Assembly (NCBI GenBank): GCA_021295155.1
Contig: JAJTJC010000035.1
Coordinates: 434,001 to 498,000 of the forward strand
Source of the DNA: Flavobacteriaceae bacterium D16
GTDB lineage: Bacteria > Bacteroidota > Bacteroidia > Flavobacteriales > Flavobacteriaceae
Length of the DNA: 64,000 nt
Reading direction: 5' to 3'
In this document: piece by piece, positions 36,314 to 44,878 of the stretch
How the letters are laid out: each line of letters starts with the position of its first letter
Position numbering within the stretch: position 1 is the first letter of the stretch
Made by a program: the position numbers and the translations under genes
Notes under the pieces: generated by a model
What the model saw: only the letters and a program-made list of their open reading frames with translations
The model's database searches: none
Told to the model about the DNA's origin: nothing

Positions 36314-36943
36314 ATGAAGAAATTGATATTATTATTGATTCTCCTGCTAACCAGTACCATCAAAGCTGATTATATCTCGCCTTCGTTAAACGAATTAATT
36401 CTTAAAGCAGACAAAATTCTTTATGGTGAAATAGTATGCGTGGATGAGTCTGTTATCGAAGTAAGTGTGTACAACAGCATTAATCACAATTCAAAATCAA
36501 TTACAATAATCAAATTCAAAGAAAGGAATTGTGGGATCCGGTGGATGGAATACGAGGTGGGGGATACTTCACTATTTTTCCTTAATCTAAAAAATGGTCG
36601 TTATCGATCTATGGGTGGTGGTAATGAAGGTGAAGTACCCATACACAATGATAAAATATATGTGCATGCTAGTACCATATCAACAATGGGTTTTGTAGGT
36701 CATTTTGATCGATCCGACCTGCAAATGGAAGATAATGGATATAACAACCCGTATAATGGATATGTCATGGATTTGAATGATTTCTGGCAGGCCACCGTTG
36801 TAATTAAAAAATGTTTTAAATCCGAAATAAGCAAAACTGGGAATCTGGTCAACATCCAACAACTCTGTGCTGCTACTGATTATGAATCAACCATGAAAGA
36901 GAACAAAATCTTAAACTGGGCCATATCAGAAATAAAAAGTTAA
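36314..36943 (+). CDS. Cassette 13: hypothetical secreted protein
   Basis: A 209-residue protein with a signal peptide (MKKLILLLILLLTSTIKADY, cleavage near 20) and a mixed secreted domain containing three Cys. I do not recognise a family; the LILKADKILYGEIV start recalls proteins binding metal or ligand at the surface, but that is weak. The ATG at 36314 is 13 bp after the core, directly following the conserved ATT. Confidence 0.72.
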   Translation: MKKLILLLILLLTSTIKADYISPSLNELILKADKILYGEIVCVDESVIEVSVYNSINHNSKSITIIKFKERNCGIRWMEYEVGDTSLFFLNLKNGRYRSMGGGNEGEVPIHNDKIYVHASTISTMGFVGHFDRSDLQMEDNGYNNPYNGYVMDLNDFWQATVVIKKCFKSEISKTGNLVNIQQLCAATDYESTMKENKILNWAISEIKS

Positions 36944-36947
36944 CTGG

Positions 36948-37071
36948 TGCCAACAACGCCTATGGTTTATCACCCTCAAGGGTCTGGGAATATTTCCTAT
37001 TTTAGAGATAAATAAAACAATACGGGTGGCTAGCGCCTCCAGGCGCCAAACCATAGCCGAAACCGTTGTAA
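36948..37071 (+). repeat. attC-like site 13 (class A)
   Basis: 124 bp. Left core TGCCAAC, right core GTTGTAA. Loop box TATTTTAG. Confidence 0.9.
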
Positions 37072-37081
37072 AACATTTCTA

Positions 37082-37912
37082 TTGAACAGATTCCGTTTAC
37101 TCTTTTGTACCTGCTTAATTTTCTCTCTTTACCAATGTCAGGAGCAACCTTCACAATCTTTGCCAGCTAATTACCAAGTTCAAGTCTTAACAGATGCCCA
37201 AAAGGAAATTGTGGAGGAGCATCTTAAAAAGGGTGCGTGGAAGAATCATATGTATTCCCAGCAATGGCAAGAAGAAATCGACAAAGGGTTGGCAAAAGAT
37301 TCAACTATCGCTTACTTGTGGCAGCAAAAAGCAATGCCCTTATTTAAACAAGGTAAATATGAGATCGGCATGGAATATATTGACAAAGCTGTCAACCTTG
37401 ATAGGCGCAGCTGGCAGGATTACCGAGCTTTTATTAAATGCATATTTGCCAAAACTTACAGAGACGCCATTATAGATTTCTTGGATTGTAAGGAGCAGTT
37501 TGGAAATGGTTATGTTATGGATCATAGTTATGATTTTTACATAGCGCTGTCTTATTTACAACTGAATGAGTTTGAAAAAGCAGAACAAATATTTAAAAAT
37601 GACTACAACTGGGTTAAAGAGAACAAAGGCAAAGATTGGTTACACCATCTGGATCTGTTCTACTATGGCGTCAGTAAATATGAGCAAAAGAAGTATCAAG
37701 AAGCTATAGACATATTTGATCAGACCTTAGAAATATATCCGGATTTCTCGGAGGTCCAGATTTTTAAGGCCCACTGTTTAAGAGATCTCGGAAAATTGGA
37801 TGAAGCCAAAAAACTCTATGATTTAGGAGAGTCCAATGGAAGATTAGGTAATACTATAAATGAAGATAATGTGATCTATGAACGCTATCCATATCAGTTC
37901 AGGTGGAGGTAA
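37082..37912 (+). CDS. Cassette 14: TPR lipoprotein
   Basis: A 276-residue lipoprotein (lipobox SLYQC, Cys about 19) with several TPR-like helical repeats, clearest in YGVSKYEQKKYQEAIDIFDQTLEIYPDFSEVQIFKAHCLRDLGKLDEAKKLY near the C-terminus. Probably a periplasm- or surface-facing protein-interaction module. Start is TTG at 37082, 17 bp after the core; no ATG precedes the signal sequence. Confidence 0.75.
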   Translation: MNRFRLLFCTCLIFSLYQCQEQPSQSLPANYQVQVLTDAQKEIVEEHLKKGAWKNHMYSQQWQEEIDKGLAKDSTIAYLWQQKAMPLFKQGKYEIGMEYIDKAVNLDRRSWQDYRAFIKCIFAKTYRDAIIDFLDCKEQFGNGYVMDHSYDFYIALSYLQLNEFEKAEQIFKNDYNWVKENKGKDWLHHLDLFYYGVSKYEQKKYQEAIDIFDQTLEIYPDFSEVQIFKAHCLRDLGKLDEAKKLYDLGESNGRLGNTINEDNVIYERYPYQFRWR

Positions 37913-37918
37913 AACGTT

Positions 37919-38043
37919 TTACAACACCGCCTATAAGCCATCGCTGGCGATGGCTTGCGCATAATCGCTATCTTAGTTTTCATTAATTCGCCTTGGTAAG
38001 GTCTGTGCGATGAAGCGCCGGCTTATAGCCAAGGCCGTTGCCA
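37919..38043 (+). repeat. attC-like site 14 (class B-related)
   Basis: 125 bp. Left core TTACAAC, right core GTTGCCA. Arms CCTATAAGCCATCGC and GCCGGCTTATAGCC; loop box TATCTTAG. Confidence 0.85.
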
Positions 38044-38210
38044 ACCATAGCGCTCAATCTCTTGGTTTGGTGCTTAAAGCTGGTTTGTAAAGCCAAGTTT
38101 TGGTACTTATCCCCACTTCATTTCTGCCAGCGCTTATACTTATTTCTTTTGTAGGATTGTCTGCTCAGGCTGGTGATCTTTCCGATGATCGGTCTTGGTC
38201 TAGCTACGTT
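38044..38210 (+). other. Cassette 15: about 170 bp with no gene
   Basis: Between cores GTTGCCA (38037) and AGGCAAC (38211) there is no ATG-started frame of useful length on either strand. The frame open from 38100 runs through attC 15 into cassette 16 and is not a separate gene. Possibly a gene-less cassette carrying a promoter or small RNA. Confidence 0.6.
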
Positions 38211-38334
38211 AGGCAACAACGCCTATGGTTTATCGCCCTCCAGGGTCTGGGAATATTTGCTATTTTAGAGATGAATAAAACAAGACGGATGGCGAGCGCA
38301 CTCAGGCGCCAAACCATAGCCGGAACCGTTAGGC
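38211..38334 (+). repeat. attC-like site 15 (class A)
   Basis: 124 bp. Left core AGGCAAC (one mismatch with GTTGCCA), right core GTTAGGC. Loop box TATTTTAG. Confidence 0.88.
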
Positions 38335-38339
38335 AACAT

Positions 38340-39245
38340 ATGAAAACCACTATTCATTTATTCATTTTATCTGTATTGCAAATCCTTTTTTGTTCTGCAC
38401 AAACTGAACGGATTGAAACTGAACTAATGGATTGTGTCTACCAATCTTACGCAGACGGAGGAGCGGAATTAAAAAACTTGATTAGAGATTACCAGTCCCT
38501 TCTAATCAAAGAAGGAATATTGAGTGATGATTCCGCCAGTAGTTATAGAAGGATACTTCAAAAAATATCTGAAAAGGGTAAGATTGAAAAAGAACCTTCT
38601 AGATTTTTCAATATTGAAGTCAGGAATATCAATCAACCAGACTCGGAGAAAATTCAACGATGTTACTTAAAAAAATTTGAGGATTCAGCATCTTTTGACT
38701 TTTCAAAATTAAGACGATTTGAAAATATTTTTAACGCTGATAATCCGAACAATTCTCGAGTATCATCCGTAGCAAAACAAATGTTGGATGTTTTAACCCT
38801 AGAAGATTTTAAACTGGACTATTACAAGGTAAGAACTTTTCTAATCTTCAGCTACATTGATACAGATGCTGGTTTAGATACACAGACATTTGAAAACCGA
38901 ATTGGGGACAAGGATAATATAGATTTAAATAAAGCTCTTATAATAGAGATAGACAGCAATGATTTAATCTATGTTGATAACAAAAAAGTGAATGAAGTAG
39001 AATTCAAAGAAAAAGTTAGATCATATGAAGAAAAAAACAAGTCAGAATCAATTATTCTTTTGAAAGCCGATGGAAAATCAAAGTATGGAACTTATTTAAA
39101 AGTTCAAAATGCGATTATTTATGAAATACAAAATTTGAGAGAGAATTTCTCTAAGAACAAGTACAACAAGCGTTTGGACGAGTTATCCATTCAACAACTT
39201 TCCGAAATAAGCAAAATTTATCCTCAAAATTTAGTAGAAAAATAA
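38340..39245 (+). CDS. Cassette 16: hypothetical exported protein
   Basis: A 301-residue protein with a signal peptide (MKTTIHLFILSVLQILFCSAQ) and a charged, mostly helical mature part; a stretch near 205-245 (ALIIEIDSNDLIYVDNKKVNEVEFKEKVRSYEEKN) resembles the ExbD/TolR-like 'residue of life' pattern, but there is no membrane anchor after the signal. Start chosen at the ATG at 38340, 12 bp after the core, although the frame is open further upstream through attC 15. Confidence 0.7.
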   Translation: MKTTIHLFILSVLQILFCSAQTERIETELMDCVYQSYADGGAELKNLIRDYQSLLIKEGILSDDSASSYRRILQKISEKGKIEKEPSRFFNIEVRNINQPDSEKIQRCYLKKFEDSASFDFSKLRRFENIFNADNPNNSRVSSVAKQMLDVLTLEDFKLDYYKVRTFLIFSYIDTDAGLDTQTFENRIGDKDNIDLNKALIIEIDSNDLIYVDNKKVNEVEFKEKVRSYEEKNKSESIILLKADGKSKYGTYLKVQNAIIYEIQNLRENFSKNKYNKRLDELSIQQLSEISKIYPQNLVEK

Positions 39246-39252
39246 ATACGTT

Positions 39253-39376
39253 GCCTAACAACGCCTATGGTTTATCGCCCTCCAGGGTCTGGGAATATTT
39301 CCTATTTTAGAGATGAATAAAACAACACGGATGGTTAGCGCACTTAGGCGCCAAACCATAGCCAGGGCCGTTAGGC
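39253..39376 (+). repeat. attC-like site 16 (class A)
   Basis: 124 bp. Left core GCCTAAC, right core GTTAGGC. Loop box TATTTTAG. Confidence 0.9.
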
Positions 39377-39388
39377 AAAATTTAAAAA

Positions 39389-39835
39389 ATGAACGCTTCA
39401 TTCGAAAATTATAAAAACCTCAATCCCATGCACAAGAAAATTATTTTCTATGCCCTAATTGCTGTTATGGTTCTAGCAATTGGAGCTGTGGGACTAGGAT
39501 TTACTGAAAACAAATTAATACTCGAGGACGGACATTTGGAGATAACTGGACAATATGGAGAAGAAATTCCTGTGGCTGACATTCAACTAATTGAATTGAC
39601 TGAGAAACGACCAAGTTTACGAAGAAGGATTAATGGACTTTCATTTGGGAGTCGAAAAAAGGGACTTTTCAGAACAAATGGCGGAGAAAAATTAAAGGCA
39701 ATTATCAATTCCAATACTCGTCCATGGATTTTAATTACGAAAAAATCTGGGGATAAAATATACTTCTCATCGAACGGAAAGTCCAATCAGGCTATATATC
39801 AGGAACTGAAAAAAACTTTGCCTAACAAAACCTAA
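39389..39835 (+). CDS. Cassette 17: membrane protein with PH-like domain (paralogue of cassette 29)
   Basis: A 148-residue protein: one or two membrane segments (about 18-38), then a beta domain (EDGHLEITGQYGEEIPVADIQLIELTEKRPSLRRRINGLSFGSRKKGLF) resembling bacterial PH domains. It shares a full-length pattern with the cassette 29 product, including GSRKKGLF/GAKKKGYF, RPWILITK/LPWILITK and the terminal ELKKTLPN. The last codons run into attC 17. Confidence 0.75.
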   Translation: MNASFENYKNLNPMHKKIIFYALIAVMVLAIGAVGLGFTENKLILEDGHLEITGQYGEEIPVADIQLIELTEKRPSLRRRINGLSFGSRKKGLFRTNGGEKLKAIINSNTRPWILITKKSGDKIYFSSNGKSNQAIYQELKKTLPNKT

Positions 39836-40015
39836 ACGTAATGCGGACTTTAGGGCTTAATCGAAAGGTCTGTGTATATTTATAAGGTAGCTAAATCTTA
39901 TGGATTTAGCTTTGGATAAAAAAAGAAAAAGCAAAACAATAAGCTTTAGCTTCGTGCGCAGACGGAAACGAAAAGTTTCCTTACTACCGCACTACGCTTA
40001 GCCCAGCCGTTGTAA
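39820..40015 (+). repeat. attC-like site 17 (divergent, long)
   Basis: 196 bp. Left core GCCTAAC, right core GTTGTAA. Arms CTAAACGTAATGCGG and CCGCACTACGCTTAG pair with two mismatches. The long loop holds an A-rich run and has no class A similarity. Confidence 0.8.
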
Positions 40016-40034
40016 ATAATAAAAAGCTATCAAA

Positions 40035-40337
40035 ATGAAAAGATTAGAAGTTAAAATCCCTGTAACCCACATTATTTTATTAATCATATTTTTTATAGTA
40101 GTTCAATTAATAATCAAAAATGAAATCCAAGGGGAGAGCGGATTCTATGAGTTTATTTATAGACTCACTTTTTTGTTGACTCATGATTTATTTAGTATAA
40201 TACTAGGAGTCTTACTGATTATTCCAATACCTCTATTGATACTTTCTGCTTATAAAAAAAGAAAAGATTTAATAATAGGATTTTCAATCTCCTTGTTGAC
40301 AAGTATTTTAATCATACTGATGGCCTTGTTTAGCTGA
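40035..40337 (+). CDS. Cassette 18: small membrane protein
   Basis: A 100-residue protein with three membrane segments (about 10-28, 45-68, 78-98) and a basic loop YKKRKD. No family recognised. Start is 26 bp after the core. Confidence 0.6.
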   Translation: MKRLEVKIPVTHIILLIIFFIVVQLIIKNEIQGESGFYEFIYRLTFLLTHDLFSIILGVLLIIPIPLLILSAYKKRKDLIIGFSISLLTSILIILMALFS

Positions 40338-40411
40338 TTTCATAAAATTATCAAGGGTTAAAAGATATCAATGAATGCTAAAAGAATTAAAAATCAAGTG
40401 GCATTTACTAT

Positions 40412-40645
40412 TTACAACATGCGGTATAATTTATAGGCTTTTCATGCTTTTTGCAATGCACTCACTAAGGATAACCTTGCAAAAAACATAAGTGGATTAA
40501 AGACCAGAGGGCCCGCACACTATTACTAAATGAAATGCAATTTTAAATATGACTATACTTAACGGTTTGATAAGTTGGCAAAAAGCACGCCACAACGGTC
40601 TGAAGCCCGTTGCCACCTACTGAATCATACCGCTGACCGTTAGCA
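40412..40645 (+). repeat. attC-like site 18 (divergent, very long)
   Basis: 234 bp. Left core TTACAAC, right core GTTAGCA. Arms GCGGTATAATT and AATCATACCGC pair. Inside, TTTTTGCAA and TTGCAAAAA form a second nested hairpin. Confidence 0.72.
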
Positions 40646-40823
40646 GCCATAGTGGTATAGGTAAAATATGATCGCGGAAAATGAGGTCGGGAGTCGGCCT
40701 TTTCTTTTTTCAAATGGCCGGGATTAGCCGTTTGCAACGCAGGACGGTTAGAGCCATTCTCAAAAAGAGGTAAGGGTATAATTTGTAAGCAGGTTAATGC
40801 CTCAGGTTGGGGCTCACCACGGC
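40646..40823 (+). other. Cassette 19: about 180 bp with no gene
   Basis: Between cores GTTAGCA (40639) and CGCTAAC (40824) only frames of fewer than 25 codons exist on the plus strand and none convincing on the minus strand. The ends pair over about 17 positions with few mismatches. Second gene-less cassette of the array. Confidence 0.6.
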
Positions 40824-40951
40824 CGCTAACAATACCTATAATTCAGCCCTGGTATGGTGATGGCTTTGAAAATTTCCTACATTAGAGTAATAGAACTCAA
40901 TCAATGTGATTTCAACCCTGACGGGCCGAAATCATAGCTTAATCGTTGGGC
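40824..40951 (+). repeat. attC-like site 19 (class F)
   Basis: 128 bp. Left core CGCTAAC, right core GTTGGGC. Arms CCTATAATTCAG and GAAATCATAGC; loop box TACATTAG. Confidence 0.82.
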
Positions 40952-40980
40952 TACATTAATTAAATTAAATTTGCTATATC

Positions 40981-41175
40981 GTGAATTGGAAAAAACATTT
41001 CGTAAATCGATATTATCTGATTGGGGCTATTTTCTTGATTTTCAATTTGCCCCTTTTCATTACAAAGTGGTTTTTCGTTGAATATTATATCAACTGGGCT
41101 TGGGAAGTTAGTTCTCTTCTCGGCGCTATTTTCTTGTTATTAGGGCACAGATATGAAAAGAAGGAAAATTACTAA
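40981..41175 (+). CDS. Cassette 20: very small membrane protein
   Basis: A 64-residue protein with two membrane segments (about 11-28, 38-54) and a basic end (RYEKKENY). Start is GTG at 40981, 36 bp after the core. No family recognised. Confidence 0.55.
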   Translation: MNWKKHFVNRYYLIGAIFLIFNLPLFITKWFFVEYYINWAWEVSSLLGAIFLLLGHRYEKKENY

Positions 41176-41200
41176 ATTCTAAAAGTAGTTTTTAACGATA

Positions 41201-41324
41201 GCCCAACAACACCTATAGCCCATCGCCTACCAAGGCTTGGTTTAATTTCCTATCTTAGAGTTTATAAAAACTGCCTGCTGGGGTCTGGGCTTTTAAGTAC
41301 CGGGCCATAGCCTAACCGTTGTAT
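41201..41324 (+). repeat. attC-like site 20 (class B-related)
   Basis: 124 bp. Left core GCCCAAC, right core GTTGTAT. Arms CCTATAGCCCATCGC and GGGCCATAGCC; loop box TATCTTAG. Confidence 0.87.
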
Positions 41325-41356
41325 GCCATTAGCATGGTGATATTTTTTTAATCAAG

Positions 41357-43216
41357 ATGAAAACAAACCTTTTCTTACTTCTCCTCTCATTATTTTCTTG
41401 CGCTGAGAAGTCGGGAGACTATCAGGTTAAAGAATGGATTTCTGAGCACGCTGTTCCAATTACAACTGTGCAACCGAGTAGCGGCTTTGATGACCTTGAA
41501 CCAATAAAAGACATGGTGGGAGATGCTCGAATAGTTTCCCTTGGAGAACCTACACATGGAAACCGTGAGGTATTCCAATTAAAACACCGTATGATTGAAT
41601 TCTTAGTTGAGGAAATGGGCTTCAACAATTTTATCCTCGAGTGCCCATTTGCTGAAGCTTATGACATAAACCGATATATCTTGGAGGGTATTGGTGATCC
41701 TAAAAAAGCCCTGGCCGGTATTTATTTTTGGACCTGGGATACAGAAGAATTTCTTGCACTGATCGAGTGGATGCGTACTTATAATGCAGATCCCAGCCAT
41801 GAGACTAAAGTTAAATTTTATGGCATGGATGTTCAGGATCCAGAGCGTGCAGCGCGAGTGATGTTAGACTATCTGAAAAAAGTAGACCCTAAACTCGAAG
41901 AGTCCGTACGACCTGAACTGGGCATACTTGAGGTTCAGTTCTCCGAACCAGTATCTTTAGGACGCAGGCCCTATATCCCTGAGGAATATGACGAAACAAG
42001 TTTGTTGGAGATAAAGCGGGTAATGAACGCATTCCAACAAAACAAACAAGCCTATATTTCAGTAACCAGTGAAACAGAATGGTCGTGGGCAAAAAAGCAT
42101 ACCCGACAGGTAGAAATTTGGATTGAAGCCTGTATTAATGATGGTGAAAACTATGCTGAAATCAGGGATAAAGAGCAAGCGGAAAATATAAAATGGGTTC
42201 TTGATCAGCAGGGAGATTCATCTAAGGCCATTGTGTGGGCACATAATTGCCATGTATCCAATGCAGCTCCAAAGGATGACGTTCCTATGCATGGCTACTA
42301 CCTGCGAAAAATGTATGGAGACCAATTAAAAATATTCGGATTATTCTTTAATCAAGGTGGATTTAAGGCGATTGATGCACATATGCCATCCAGAGGTATG
42401 ACCGATTTTTTCGTTGGGAAAGTCCCTGATAACACTTTGGAGCATACCCTATCTTCCAGCCAACATGCCATTGCAGTTTTGGATTTGAATGAATTACCAG
42501 AGAAGGGACCTATTCATCAATGGTTTAATACTCTACGACCTACCCGGCATTCAGGAGGAGGGTATAATGAAAATAAACCGGAGGATTATTTTTGGTCCTA
42601 TGTTCCAGCTGAAGCCTATAATATTCTCGTCTATATAGATAGTACGACTCCAACAAAATCGATTAACGATGCTGCTTATGAATATATCTGGATGCTAGAT
42701 AAAAAACTGGAAACTCCTACAAATCTGGATTTTGAAAGTGGATATCCGGGGGATGCTCCTGAAGGCTGGATGGTTTGGTCAAAATTTCAACGATTGGATG
42801 TTGAATTTAGCGTCAATGACATCAATCCATACAAAGGGAAGCAATCGGCTATGATCCATCGTCCCGATGGGATTGCATATGGCGAGATAACACCGAGTTT
42901 AACACAAAGGATAAATGCATCCCACTACAGAGGTAAAACAATTAAGATAAAGGCGGCCTGTCGCTCTCTTGTAAAGGCACCAGGTTTTGCCTTTTTCCGT
43001 CTTACAGTTGATCCCGGCGTGTTGGAAAGTGCCCATCATGGGATGCCTCCAATTTTTGACAGTTTGGATAGTGTTAGAATTGAGACTTCTGACTGGAACG
43101 TTTATGAAATAGAGGCAAAAGTTCCAGAAGAGGCAAGCAGTATTACCTATGGAATTTATCTTCGAGACTCCGGAACCGTTTGGATTGATACAGTTAGCAT
43201 CGAAGTAATTGAATAA
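41357..43216 (+). CDS. Cassette 21: erythromycin esterase family lipoprotein with C-terminal accessory domain
   Basis: The largest cassette gene (619 aa). Lipobox LFSC (Cys about 15). The Ere-type domain (about 45-425) has SLGEPTHGNREVFQLKHRMIEFL with the conserved Glu64 and His67, FYGMDVQDPERAARVML, and WAHNCHVSN. True Ere enzymes open the lactone of 14-membered macrolides, but most family members are of unknown substrate, so resistance should not be assumed. The remainder (about 460-619) looks like a carbohydrate-binding-type beta sandwich (NLDFESGYPGDAPEGWMVW). Attached to the cell envelope as a lipoprotein. Confidence 0.85.
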   Translation: MKTNLFLLLLSLFSCAEKSGDYQVKEWISEHAVPITTVQPSSGFDDLEPIKDMVGDARIVSLGEPTHGNREVFQLKHRMIEFLVEEMGFNNFILECPFAEAYDINRYILEGIGDPKKALAGIYFWTWDTEEFLALIEWMRTYNADPSHETKVKFYGMDVQDPERAARVMLDYLKKVDPKLEESVRPELGILEVQFSEPVSLGRRPYIPEEYDETSLLEIKRVMNAFQQNKQAYISVTSETEWSWAKKHTRQVEIWIEACINDGENYAEIRDKEQAENIKWVLDQQGDSSKAIVWAHNCHVSNAAPKDDVPMHGYYLRKMYGDQLKIFGLFFNQGGFKAIDAHMPSRGMTDFFVGKVPDNTLEHTLSSSQHAIAVLDLNELPEKGPIHQWFNTLRPTRHSGGGYNENKPEDYFWSYVPAEAYNILVYIDSTTPTKSINDAAYEYIWMLDKKLETPTNLDFESGYPGDAPEGWMVWSKFQRLDVEFSVNDINPYKGKQSAMIHRPDGIAYGEITPSLTQRINASHYRGKTIKIKAACRSLVKAPGFAFFRLTVDPGVLESAHHGMPPIFDSLDSVRIETSDWNVYEIEAKVPEEASSITYGIYLRDSGTVWIDTVSIEVIE

Positions 43217-43242
43217 ATGACTATTTTAAAATAATAAACGGC

Positions 43243-43296
43243 ATACAACAATACATAACCGCAATTAAAACTGACGGTTATACGAGGACGTTGGCA
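43243..43296 (+). repeat. attC-like site 21 (class D, short)
   Basis: 54 bp. Left core ATACAAC, right core GTTGGCA. Arms CATAACCGCA and TGACGGTTATACG match the ends of sites 22 and 27, so it looks like a deletion form of that longer type. Confidence 0.85.
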
Positions 43297-43307
43297 AACA
43301 TTGAAAA

Positions 43308-43946
43308 ATGACTAAATCCAAATTGATAAATGAGAATAGAATCGGAGGATTATTCCTAATTCTAGGTTCAATTGTTCTTTTGACTACCATATACTTTGAA
43401 TATAGTGTTGGTTGGATTGGTATTGCCAGAACTGATGAGGAAACGAAAGGATTTATCTTAAACAACTGGGGAAAGTTAAAGCATATTTGGACCTGGCAAA
43501 TGCTCAGTCATTTTATCTTCATAATAGGTTACTTTCTTTTATTGAAAAACGCGAACATCATAATGCGAATAATATGGTCAACTCTTGTGGTCTGTAGTCT
43601 TTTGATGTTAGTTGCTTTTGGGCTTACTCTTGGAACTTATTATCCTGCTCTGGAGGTTTATAATAGTGAACCATCAATATTTGAAACGATTAGTGGTGGT
43701 ATTGGATATCTGTATCAATTTGGGCGTTATGGACTTCTATTGTTTTTTGTTGCTTTTTTAGTTGAAACACTAAATAAGAATGGTAAAGTCTTAAAAATAT
43801 TCGGATTTAGCCTTTTAGCGTTTATTATCCTTTTTTTTATAATTGGTTACGCATTTGGAATTTCAATGAAGATAGTCGGCGTAGTATTTTTTCTTTTACC
43901 ATTAGCTATTGGATATTTCTATTTTAAGAATGGGATGAATGAATGA
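43308..43946 (+). CDS. Cassette 22: polytopic membrane protein
   Basis: A 212-residue protein with six hydrophobic segments and a DUF4386-like feel (conserved R-I-G-G-L start, QFGRYGLLLFFVAFLVETL late), not certain. Start is 18 bp after the core. Confidence 0.65.
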   Translation: MTKSKLINENRIGGLFLILGSIVLLTTIYFEYSVGWIGIARTDEETKGFILNNWGKLKHIWTWQMLSHFIFIIGYFLLLKNANIIMRIIWSTLVVCSLLMLVAFGLTLGTYYPALEVYNSEPSIFETISGGIGYLYQFGRYGLLLFFVAFLVETLNKNGKVLKIFGFSLLAFIILFFIIGYAFGISMKIVGVVFFLLPLAIGYFYFKNGMNE

Positions 43947-43954
43947 AAAACGTT

Positions 43955-44087
43955 TGCCAACAATGTATAACCGCAATTACGGCGGATTCGACTACGTCCA
44001 AATCCACTCGGAATTGCCAACGTCTGTGCCAAACCGAAAATTAACACTTATTAACCCGTAACTGACGGCTATACGAGACCGTTAGGT
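43955..44087 (+). repeat. attC-like site 22 (class D)
   Basis: 133 bp. Left core TGCCAAC, right core GTTAGGT. Arms GTATAACCGCAATTAC and GTAACTGACGGCTATAC; nearly identical to site 27. Confidence 0.87.
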
Positions 44088-44099
44088 AAAATTTTATTG

Positions 44100-44741
44100 A
44101 TGTCTATGTCAAACTTTTCACAGTTCTGGGTTCAATTACTAATGAATCCAAAAAAATTCTTCGCAAAGAATCTTCAAGAAGATAAAATCAATTATTTAAA
44201 TTTTGCAACGATTGTTTTCTGTCTGGGATATGGTATAGACAGGTTAGAGAAGCAATTAGTAAAGTTTGAACTTAGAGGTACATTAGATACCTATGAATTC
44301 ATTAATACTTGGCTAGGTTTTTGGTTGATCGCTCTTGTAGGTGGGGCCATCGGAGGGTATATCCTTTATCTCATTGGAGGCTGGTTCTATAACCTCAGGG
44401 TAAAATGGTCTCTTGGAGAGGGGAACCTGAAGAAATCTAGAATACTATATCTCTATTCAAACTTTTATATAAGTGCTGTCATAATTCTCATTACCCTCCT
44501 TGAAACTGTAATTAATCCAATTCCGTATGATCCGTATGCGGATATGCATATAATTGAGATCATTTCAATACCCATTATACTTTTCTTTCTGTTTCATAGT
44601 ATTTATATAAGTTATTCTGGTCTTACCGTTACTACCGAGGTAAATAAAGGAAGGGCGATAGTTTGGTTTATAGTTTTACCCATTCTATTTTATATCGTTG
44701 CTTACTCTACGTTATTCTACATTCTAATTAATTACATTTAA
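44100..44741 (+). CDS. Cassette 23: YIP1-like membrane protein
   Basis: A 213-residue protein with five membrane segments after an N-terminal amphipathic stretch (FWVQLLMNPKKFFAKNL), the order seen in Yip1-domain proteins (NPKxFF start, GGAIGGYILYLIGGWFY middle). Started at ATG 44100, 19 bp after the core; a TTG lies one codon earlier. Function unknown. Confidence 0.65.
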   Translation: MSMSNFSQFWVQLLMNPKKFFAKNLQEDKINYLNFATIVFCLGYGIDRLEKQLVKFELRGTLDTYEFINTWLGFWLIALVGGAIGGYILYLIGGWFYNLRVKWSLGEGNLKKSRILYLYSNFYISAVIILITLLETVINPIPYDPYADMHIIEIISIPIILFFLFHSIYISYSGLTVTTEVNKGRAIVWFIVLPILFYIVAYSTLFYILINYI

Positions 44742-44749
44742 TAAACTGT

Positions 44750-44860
44750 ACCTAACAACGGCTATAACCCATGGCATATCGCTTGGCCGTTTTTTCCTAT
44801 TTTTAAAGAAACCAAAAAACGGCTGGTGCTGGCCACGAAGTTATAACCAGGGCGTTGTGC
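44750..44860 (+). repeat. attC-like site 23 (class E)
   Basis: 111 bp. Left core ACCTAAC, right core GTTGTGC. Arms GGCTATAACCCATGGC and GGCCACGAAGTTATAACC. Confidence 0.85.
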
Positions 44861-44878
44861 ACAATTTGAAAAATCAAT

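Noticed and set aside
38780-39100. ExbD/TolR-type function for the cassette 16 product
   Set aside because: Only a short local resemblance; the needed membrane anchor and partner genes are missing.
38100-39245. A single 381-residue gene starting at 38100
   Set aside because: Its first 80 codons run through cassette 15 and attC 15; the real protein with signal peptide starts at 38340.
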